Below, in pieces: positions 35,230 through 64,000 of a stretch of DNA of 64,000 nucleotides. The translations under genes and the position numbers were made by a program. This DNA comes from Artemia franciscana. Lineage: Eukaryota > Arthropoda > Branchiopoda > Anostraca > Artemiidae. Within the stretch, counting starts at the first letter, position 1. The number at the start of each line of letters is the position of its first letter. The stretch covers positions 5,534,171-5,598,170 of the forward strand of contig NC_088881.1 in NCBI RefSeq assembly GCF_032884065.1. Direction: 5' to 3'. The notes beneath the pieces were generated by a model. That model worked only from the letters and a program-made list of their open reading frames with translations, was not told the DNA's origin and made no database searches.

Positions 35230-35840
35230 CCATACAAGAATAAAACCTTTGCTTAAGCTCTTTTATCATCTGAATCAAATTCTTGCTTATAATCAATAAA
35301 ACTGAGGACTAATGGTGTTTGATGGCTCAAGAACTTCTTAATTTAATTAAAATCAATTAGTTGCAGGCATCAGGTAATGGTTCATTGTAGAAAAAGCCAA
35401 TACATATAGATTTGAATGAATGAGAGGCAAATCTGGCATAAGCTCTTAAGGACTGTATAAAATGATGTTATTTCACTTGTTGACAAGCGTGGAAATTTGG
35501 TCAACATGTCTTCTACCTTTCATAAAACCACACTTTTATTGTCTTAAAATTTGTCAACAAGATCAATAAGTCTAAATAGTATCATAATACTAAATTATTT
35601 GCTATTTCCAAAAACCAGGCCAATTACTCCATTGTTATTGCACTCACTCTTCTCATCTTTCTTAGACAGTGGCTTAATCAAGATTTTCTAAAAATTGCTA
35701 GGTACGTTCTCCTTTTCAGAAACATATTCATAATGTTTAGTAACTTTTTTCTAGCCTCATAACCACTTTATGGAAGAAACTCATCTAGCCTACCAAACTA
35801 GGCCTGTCAGCACCTTGGGGCTTATTATAAATCTTCCTTC
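35230..35840 (-). pseudogene. LINE reverse transcriptase remnant A
   Basis: The minus-strand frame near 35260-35340 reads LSHQTPLVLSFIDYKQEFDS. This is the RT block containing F-x-D-[YF]-x-x-A-F-D-S, where the first catalytic Asp sits. Flanking fragments follow in broken frames (PQGADRPSLVG near 35800). Many stops and frameshifts. The family (L2/CR1-like) is a guess. Confidence 0.5.
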
Positions 35841-36349
35841 ATATCCTAAGTGACACATAATTTTTCATTTTTGTATATTCATTTATGATGCAAATGAAGG
35901 TTATATTTAGATTCAGAAGGCAATTCCGGGAAGGCTATATAGCCTATTTGCACGTTAGGGGGGTGAGTCTACAGGCAATCCCTTTCCGAGATAGCCCAAA
36001 GTAGCTAAAGTAGAATTATACCTTTAATACTAGCGATAAGCTTCAAAATGACCAGATCCTGCTTTATTTACCGTAGGCTGGGGTAAGCATACTTCATACT
36101 TGGCCTTAATCGTGGCGTTCTTTTAAAATTTCAAATATAATGCCAACGAACAGACTAATCGCTAAGTTATAAACCTTTCGAAAAAACATTAATGTAAAAA
36201 CCAAGAGAATATTTTTTTCGTGTTTATGTTTTTTTGGTAGTAAAGTGCAAACAAAATCAGCATTTTTTAGAGGGTTGGGTGCTTTGAAAGAGACACTTGA
36301 TTGAAATATACTAGTAAGGGGTCCCAGTGGACAGAAAAAGTTGATGACA

Positions 36350-36960
36350 TGTTAACACAGCGAGTGAGACTCAAGCTGCTCAAACAATAGTGGCAATTTA
36401 AAGGATTGGAAGTTTTTCAAATCCCATATCTTGTTAATCCATCTAAGACGTTTCATTTTATTTAAAGACTTTGCACAGACTGCATCAACCTTTATCGACT
36501 CCGTCTGAGCCATGGGCCAAGACTTAGATGAGTATAACATAAAGTTACTGCTTTTGTGCTATCCTGAAGCTGTTGATCTATGATTTCTGAAATATTATTC
36601 TCGGAATGCAGCATTTTCATTTGATTAGCCAATCAAACCGAGGTAAATGAACCGCCTATCTACCTTAAAATTTTTACCGTTGGTTTTAATATTGTTGAGG
36701 AGGTTGTCCTCAGGTATTATTTTGGTCTTACAATAGTTCAATTTTAGATTAAGCTTTTTTGGAGCATTCGCTAGTCTTTTCAATGTATTTTTCTGCTCAC
36801 CAAGACTTTCACATATCAGTGGCACATCGTCAGCAAAAGCAACATTCGACATAAGTTTTTAAGCACATCCAATCCCAAAAAGATTCGCCAGTAATATTTT
36901 GTGACGAACGTGATCCATGACGAAGCTGAAAAATTCAAATGCATTAACCAAGGCTGTTTT
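36350..36960 (-). pseudogene. LINE reverse transcriptase remnant B (with YADD box)
   Basis: Minus-strand order: FSFVMDHVRHKILLANLFGI (about 36880-36935), then NVAFADDVPLICESLGEQ (about 36790-36850), whose F-A-D-D is the RT catalytic box. Next come KLNLKLNYCKTKII and FKVDRRFIYLGL, then the C-terminal SSKSWPMAQTESIKVDAVC (about 36470-36535). This matches the palm-to-thumb order of RTE-like elements. Frameshifts and a stop between the first two blocks show it is dead. Confidence 0.7.
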
Positions 36961-36964
36961 TTTT

Positions 36965-37085
36965 TCAATTTGGGGGGGGAGGGTACATAAAAAATTAAAG
37001 ACAAATAAAAATTACTTATTTTTATTTATAGTTACGTTTTTACGAGTCGGACACACATGTCGGAGGAGGGGGGAATTTTTTTGAT
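36965..37085 (-). repeat. TIR mini-element family fragment
   Basis: GTTACGTTTTTACGAGTCGG followed by a G-run is the reverse complement of the core seen at 52379. Terminal repeats are not visible. Confidence 0.4.
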
Positions 37086-38175
37086 GCTCTAGAGTTTTCC
37101 ATACCAGCTGTCTAATTGTATGGATTTGCTCAATAGCGGACAAACTGGATTTTCTCTGAACCCACCTTTCTCTGGAAGAGAATGGGACAAAGGCAGCTCG
37201 TTGCTATCTTAATGAACTACACCTCATGAAAAGTTTTTCAGGTACTGAAATTCAAACTCATGGAAATATTTATGAATTGAAAAGCTAGCTGGTGTGCTAT
37301 GACTTTGACATTTAAAATACATATTTCTTTGCTTGTCTGCAGTCATGATCTTTTAGCACATGCTTCGTAAATTGGATTCACAGAATCTCCTTAATAGGCT
37401 TAAATGCTATTAGCCTGTATATCTGCTAAAAATACCCTTTTTAAAACTTAGAGGCGCATCGTGTTTCTATAACATTCAACGAGGACCAACTAATATTCAG
37501 TGAACCAAAGGAATAACCTTCCGCTGTTTCTTATTTGAAGTCTAGTAAAGAAAAAACGACAAGAAATTAAAGCGTTAACTCTATTCCTGTTAAAATTAGT
37601 TTCAGTTCTTTGTGTGTGTGACTGGATTATCAATTCTAATTTGTGTTTGTTTTGGGTTTCATTGACCTATTTAAAGTGATTTTTGTTCGCTTTACGCTTG
37701 AGATATTATTTGGTTTCATTAGTAGTGTTGGTTTAATATATCTAGGCAATTTTCTTTAGAAAACTTCTTTTTTAACAAAAGTTTTTTTTTTAAATTGAGT
37801 ACCTTTAACAAAAATTGAAAAGATTGGTTTTGACAGGGGTGGATCTAGAGCAAAATCTGGGGGGAGGGGTGCTAATGAACAAAATCTTAATGTAAGAAGG
37901 GTGACAATAATCGACTAAATTGATAATTTATTATAAAAACGGAGTGAAAAAAAATAAAAAATAAACAAGTAATAGGGACACCAGATAAAATCTTTGGGGC
38001 ACTTTCTGGATCCTCTAGAGGGTTTTGAACCTACTAGTTCTGAAACCACTACAAAGAGACATAGTTGATAATGAAAAGAAGGAATTTATATAACTAAAGA
38101 ATCAAAACGATACTGCAATACTGACTAATTAAATCGTTTTTAGAAGTGTGCAGCGTAATAACTGGTTTAAGTAAA
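37086..38175. other. Intergenic stretch, unassigned
   Basis: AT-rich DNA with another short G-run fragment near 37840-37870 (GGGGTGGATCTAGAGC). No gene seen. Confidence 0.3.
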
Positions 38176-38179
38176 ACCG

Positions 38180-39120
38180 CCACGTGACAATACTTTGAAG
38201 CACTACCCTTATTCTAAACGTCCATTTTGGTTTGAGTTTAAATCATCGTTTCCCGTGGTTGCACAGTGCACGATAGTACGTAAAAATAAACCCCTCCACA
38301 TTCACTTATTGCTAGTTTAAGCAACATGATTTTCTTGGAACTTATTTTCAAACCTATTCTTATATCCTGAACTTTTAAAACCTTCAAAAATCATTTACTT
38401 TGCTTAAATTTTCAGTTTAGACGCTCGAATCATTAGCATAACCTAAGTATTGGATAATTATAAATTTGTTCTTTGATTTCAAGCTTTTTCATAGCCTTTG
38501 CCTTGTTACTTAGGACAAACTCTATCGATATTACCCGTGGTAAAACGCAACCAAACCAAATGAAATACAAAACCAGTAACTAACCTTATTTCGTGCAGCA
38601 TGTTTTTGTCTTACACGGTTATAGTTTTTAACTTCGTACCACACACGGATAGCAATTTCGCTAACGCTCTTTTGTATCGGCTGATTCAAACACTTGCTCA
38701 AAGTCTATTAAGCTGAGGAAAAAAGGGTTCTGATGACCCAAGGAATTCTCAACTATTAATTTAAGGGTGAACATTTTTACGAAGCCTTTCCAAAAACCAT
38801 GTTGTTTTTCCCTTAAGCTAAACTCCTAGATCTAAAACTTATCATCAAACTAAGTAATTTGCTCCCTATGGAAAGTCAGATAACTCCTCTGTAATTATCT
38901 AACTCTTATCAAACTTAGTTAGCCCAACATAAGGCTAGTTAAAGTTTTCACGAAATTGCTATTTTCTTCCCCTTTGAAGAATCCGTTCTCAAACAGCTCA
39001 AAATGTCCTCTCTCCGCGAGTACTGATACCAACTTATCCTCAAGTTTGGAAAGCTACTACTGGCGATTCAGAAGCATTGTTTAGTTTTTGCCACCTACTT
39101 CTTCAAAGCGTTTGCCTACC
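38180..39120 (-). pseudogene. LINE reverse transcriptase remnant C
   Basis: The minus-strand text reads, with interruptions, HQNPFFLSLIDFEQVFESAD (about 38680-38750, first catalytic Asp block). Then FGCVLPRVISIEFVLSNKAK (about 38490-38560, compare Q-G-C-x-L-S-P), KAMKKLEIKEQI and FLKVLKVQDIRIGLKISSKK (about 38310-38400). These are the palm and thumb blocks of a non-LTR reverse transcriptase in the expected order. The Y-A-D-D box has become LRLC plus stops. Numerous stops, so inactive. Confidence 0.65.
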
Positions 39121-40325
39121 CAAAGCAAGAATAAAATTGGACCGTTAAGATGACGCAACAATCGGTTTTCGGACTTTTGTTCCTGTTTGACAGTGCATTT
39201 GATTGTTCTTGTTTTTTTTTTCACTGTAAAATTTATTGATTTTGCAAGAAAAGTGTAATTTATGCAATTTAGTTACGTCCTAGGCCAAAATTGTGAAACT
39301 TATTTTTATTAAATGGCCCTTGACTTTATCTCAAAGACCGGTCAAAAGTGGTCTTAAAGTAAACTTAAAAGTTAAATAAATTAACAACAGGGATATTATG
39401 TATGTACCAATAATACATAAGTCACAATCAGATTTTACAAATACCAAGACTTAGCAACAATTATTTTCAGTCAGTCAGATTCTTCATAGAATTTTTCAAC
39501 TGACTCAAATATTCACCAAAAAATCCTCATTGACTTAAATAACCGATAGTTGTATCTCGATATTATTAAAATCTCATTGTGAATGAAGCACACAATTCTT
39601 CTAATTCTAAGCATAGAATATAACTGAAGTTTAATCACTGCTGGTCGCTAATCATATTTTTAAAGAAGTATATTTTGAGCCCCGCTTGCCCAACAATGTA
39701 CAAACTTTTATTTCACCTCCTACCTTCCGGTATTTGTATACAACTTGTCACACTAATGCAATTTGCGACTTTACTTATTGTTTTTATCTTCATTACAATT
39801 TAAAACTCCTCTACTGTCGATTTAGTTTATAACTAAGACGGTCAAAAGTGGCGTTAAAAGGATAGTTAAGTAAAATTAGGATGAGAAAGAAACTGCTAAT
39901 ATACCCATGACCTACTCGAGTACACTATAAATTTGTTCCTACAACTGTAAATAGAATTTATCTGAATCACAACTGTATTCATCAGTCGATTCTACCAGGG
40001 ACATAAGTAGGTCTACTTATTACAACCCTAATTTTTACCATCTACACTTATCGAGTTAATTATTCTTATTATTACACTGGAAAAAATGTCAAGTGTCGCC
40101 AAATGCTCTTTGGCATGACCAACTTCTAAGAGTGGAAAATGACACTAGTGTCAAGGAAATGAATCATCAAACACCATCTAGCATTTGATGTTTTATCAAA
40201 CACGGTAATTATAATTTTTTTTAGAAATTAAATCAGACATATGCTATATTACATTAATTTTGCCTTGAAATTGCACTAAAAATGCTGAGAAGCCCTAAAC
40301 ATTGACTCCAGCGCCACTTTCCACT
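39121..40325. other. Intergenic stretch, unassigned
   Basis: No open frame or family repeat was recognised. ACACCATCTAGCATTTG at 40169-40186 recurs in shortened form at 24340, suggesting a small dispersed repeat. Confidence 0.3.
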
Positions 40326-40329
40326 TTTA

Positions 40330-40490
40330 TGGGTAACCCATAGACAAGCCCCCCCATTTTTTTTTTTTGACTCGTTAAAACATAACAAGAATGCATACAA
40401 ACAAATTTTTGATATGTTGTAAAAAAATCATAACCCCCTCCCCTCACGATAAAAATACCCCCCCCCCCCGAACAAAAATACAGGCCTTTC
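40330..40490 (+). mobile_element. TIR mini-element family, degraded copy
   Basis: Carries the GACTCGTTAAAACATAAC core, the ACAAATTTTTGATATG block and C-runs on both sides, in the same order as 52379. Ends are degraded (ATACAGGCC at the right). Confidence 0.5.
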
Positions 40491-41593
40491 CCTTGTACAC
40501 GAGTCTTTGCCAACTCCTTTACATATTGCTGTGGATGCGCTTTGGAACAATTTTTTTTTAATTAGTTAGAATGAGTGAAAATCCTCTTTTTTATTCATTT
40601 TTAGCACACATTTTAAAACGTTTATGCCAAGAAGATATTCTGCCGATTTTTTTTTGATTTTTTTAATTTTTTTTTTTTGTTGCTTGAATTTTCCACAGTG
40701 TTTAGCTTTAGAATAGAAAGTGAAATACTCTTTGTGAGTCGAATCACTAAATAAATTCATTCATTCATTCATATGGTTTAAAATTCAGAGAAATAGAGAA
40801 AAAGGGAAGGAGAGGAAGAGAAAGATAAAAATACAGACAAGCAGACGAGTGAAGATGTGATACAGAGAAAAGGAGAGAGAGAAAATGTGAGGGAAATACA
40901 TCTTGATAAAAATCATACCAATGAAAGACAGGTATTTTTTAGAGCCAAATGTTCGATTTTTTAATGTTCATTTAAATTTTATAAACGTCTAAATGAGCTA
41001 TTATTACTTTCTTGCATTCAATTTTTTAAGGTCTGTAAGCTTACTAGGTCCTTAATTCTTCAATGCCTTCTGGTACAATCAATCCTAACGATAAACTTAG
41101 TTGATTTCAGAAATGATACGCTTGCTATTTAGTTTGTAGTCTTTGGTTTTCCTTCTTTTATTCGTGCGTTTCTCTTTTTTACTTTGCTATACTTATTTTC
41201 TTTTATTTCTCGTTTCAACTTAAATTTATTGTAGAAATATCGGGTTTCCGGTAGAGCCAAAAATAAAGGATCTATGTATACATTTATCAGCAATTATTTT
41301 GAATAAAGCCTCGTCTTAATTGACATCATTCACCCTGTCAGCAGCATTTTATTGGAAGTGTATCATTTTCGGAGAGCTGGATGTTATTGAATAATTTGTA
41401 AAAATTCCTTAGGCTACGGCTGGCTGTACAATCAAAGCCGATCTTGCTAGTGGCAAAGAGAATGGCGTAAATCAAGACAAGCCTTAAGCTGATGGTTCAT
41501 TCAGTGAAGGATAGAGAGAGAGAGAGAGTAGAGAAGGAGAATAAAAACAATTCTGGGTCTAAAATGAATTCAAGACAATGAGAGACATTATCA
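40491..41593. other. Intergenic stretch downstream of CNOT3
   Basis: Simple-sequence patches: T-runs at 40640-40680, a TTCA run near 40757-40772 and an (AG)n run at 41513-41529. No coding signal. Confidence 0.4.
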
Positions 41594-41599
41594 TTTATT
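41594..41599 (-). promoter_or_regulatory. CNOT3: Candidate CNOT3 polyadenylation signal
   Basis: AATAAA on the minus strand about 450 bases after the CNOT3 stop codon, within AAGTTTATAAATAAATG. It is a plausible position for a 3' UTR of this length, but other signals exist and no transcript evidence is available. Confidence 0.3.
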
Positions 41600-42050
41600 T
41601 ATAAACTTTTCTTTCCTTGCGACCAAATACTGCGCAAAACAAAAAGACAAGAGAAAACTGTACAATATCACTGCCAAGGAAATGGCGAATGTTCGATACG
41701 ACCCAGCCTAGGAAACAAAAACTCCAGACTTAAAACAGTGAGACTGTATTCAATGTGACAAGTCCGTTACAATAAAAAAAACTTTTTTTTTGTCAATTTT
41801 TTTCACTTTGACTACCTCAAACCACCTAGCATTGAAAACCCTAGATGGTTAGAGCTCCTTCAAAAGAACAAGAAAGAAAAGAGGAATACTCCTTGGAGGA
41901 AACAACATAATTTTCCTTTGTATCATAATAATCACAAGAACTATTACGACCCAGTAGCTTAATCGTGCTTGGAACAACAGATGTTGACAGAATTAAAAAA
42001 AAAAACAAATTAAGTGTGCGACCATAATGAGGTCAGCCGAGGTGATGACT

Positions 42051-62596
<20,546 letters not shown>

Positions 62597-63055
62597 CTAA
62601 AACAATTCCATAATTAATTAGGAAAATTAAACATCGGGAAGGTTGAAAAAAAATCAAAATGCTACAGTTCATAGGGTACTTGTATGATAAACACCTTACC
62701 TACTGCTCTTCTAATATGTATTAGAAAATAGTGACAGTACTACTGACAGAAGATATTCTGACGCTCAATTCTAATGAAATATACCAAAGCAAAATAAAAA
62801 TATAATACTTTAAAAACAATTTTGGGCTAATTATTTGCACATTAGGGAGGGTGGGGGTGGGGGGTGCTGGTTTGGCAAAGTATAGGGGGTCTGCATACCT
62901 AATCTGTTATGTGTATTTATTCCGCATTTTATGTAGTAAGAATTGTTTTCTAACATCACACTATCCAAATACTTTCCTCCGCCCTCCTATTGAGCAAATA
63001 TATAGCCCAATTTCCCGTCTATTCTGTCACTTCTCTTTGTCTTGAATCACGCTAA
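62597..63055. other. CNOT3 intron stretch
   Basis: No further CNOT3 exon seen. A G-rich patch lies at 62845-62870. The 64-codon plus-strand frame has no domain. Confidence 0.4.
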
Positions 63056-63104
63056 GCTGAAAGAAACTGATGAAAAAAAAGGTTTCTATAGTACGTCAAT
63101 GAAT

Positions 63105-63930
63105 GAACAACTTGAGAGGTAGGACGTTTATCACACAAGTATCGTTTATAGGAGAGTAGAGAATGATCCACAGGGTCTTCAAGAAAATCAAAAGCAGTTA
63201 CTATAGCCTGAGGAAAGCATCGAAATTAACTTGAGCGGCAGGGCGTTTATCATACAAGTATCGCTTATAGGAGAGTAGAGAATGATCCACAGGGTCTTCA
63301 AGAAAATCAAAAGCAGTTACTATAGCCTGAGGAAAGCATCGAAATTAACTTGAGCGGCAGGGCGTTTATCATACAATTATCGTTTATAGGAGAGTAGAAA
63401 ATGATCCACAGGGTCTTCAAGAAAATCAAAAGCAGTTACTATATCCTGAGGAAAGCATCAAAATTAACTTGAGCGGCAGGGCGTTTATCATACAAGTATC
63501 GTTTATAGGAGAGTAGAGAATGATCCACAGGGTCTTCAAGAAAATCAAAAGCAGTTACTATAGCCTGAGGAAAGCATCAAAATTAACTTGAGCGGCAGGG
63601 CGTTTATCATACAAGTATCGTTTATAGGATAGTAGAGAATGATCCACAGGGTCTTCAAGAAAATCAAAAGCAGTTACTATAGCCTGAGGAAAGCATCAAA
63701 ATTAACTTGAGCGGCAGGGCGTTTATCATACAAGTATCGTTTATAGGAGAGTAGAGAATGATTCACAGGGTCTTCAAGAAAATCAAAAGCAGTTACTATA
63801 GCCTGAGGAAAGCATCAAAATTAACTTGAGCGGCAGGGCGTTTATCATACAAGTATCGTTTATAGGAGAGTAGAGAATGACCCAGAGGATCTTCAAGAAA
63901 ATCAAAAGTAGTTTCTATAGACTAAGGAAC
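63105..63930 (-). repeat. 119-bp tandem repeat, ~7 copies, with a protein-like frame
   Basis: Copies start near 63111, 63229, 63348, 63466, 63585, 63704 and 63822 and are 95 percent or more alike. On the minus strand each unit reads VTAFDFLEDPVDHSLLSYKR then YLYDKRPAAQVNFDAFL, and the sequence GATGCTTTCCTCAG/GC at the unit border looks like a 3' splice site. 119 is not a multiple of 3, so there is no continuous frame. The outermost copies run into distinct sequence (TCLDCGRCVP at the right edge). I do not recognise the protein piece. A transposon ORF segment or captured exon is possible. Confidence 0.75.
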
Positions 63931-64000
63931 GCATCTACCACAATCAAGACACGTCACTTTGTAACCGTTCGACAGTTTCAAAGATTTGAGTGGTTTATTC

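Overview
The window is AT-rich, intron-rich eukaryotic DNA carrying parts of two protein-coding genes, both on the minus strand, embedded in a dense layer of decayed transposable elements and tandem repeats. The encoded protein pieces are animal-type. The mix of RTE/CR1-like LINE remnants, a Helitron, foldback elements and long introns fits an arthropod. Some repeats resemble sequences I associate with brine shrimp (Artemia), but that is from memory and unverified. No bacterial genes, operons or CRISPR arrays are present.

Right half (42,051 to the right edge): the 3' part of CNOT3, a CCR4-NOT deadenylase complex subunit. Seven coding exons can be placed with GT/AG borders and matching phases. 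They join into 1,395 in-frame bases encoding the C-terminal 464 residues: a Ser/Thr/Pro-rich linker followed by the conserved NOT2/3/5 domain. The N-terminal exons lie beyond position 64,000. CNOT3 introns hold two partial duplications of its own exons, a TA-flanked MITE, a Helitron, LINE tails and several minisatellites.

Left half (7,760-32,305): a second minus-strand gene, reconstructed from five small exons, all in phase 0. It predicts a 242-residue protein with an acidic N-terminus and a very basic C-terminus carrying a duplicated I-I-P-x-S-L motif. I do not recognise the family. Its introns contain two satellite arrays: about 25 monomers of 196 bp organised as a 392-bp dimer, and about 24 monomers of 88-90 bp. 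A third, trinucleotide-bearing dimeric array also lies in intron 1. Both simple satellites carry a conserved short dyad in most monomers.

The 32.3-42.0 kb interval between the two genes is a LINE graveyard with several broken reverse transcriptases, all on the minus strand. The first 7.7 kb holds a LINE C-terminal remnant, a tRNA-derived SINE and one copy of a foldback repeat family that recurs near 9.8-11.0, 27.5-28.6 and 44.1-45.4 kb. The copy at 9.8-11.0 kb contains a captured 5' end of 18S rRNA with adjacent, probably external-spacer, sequence.
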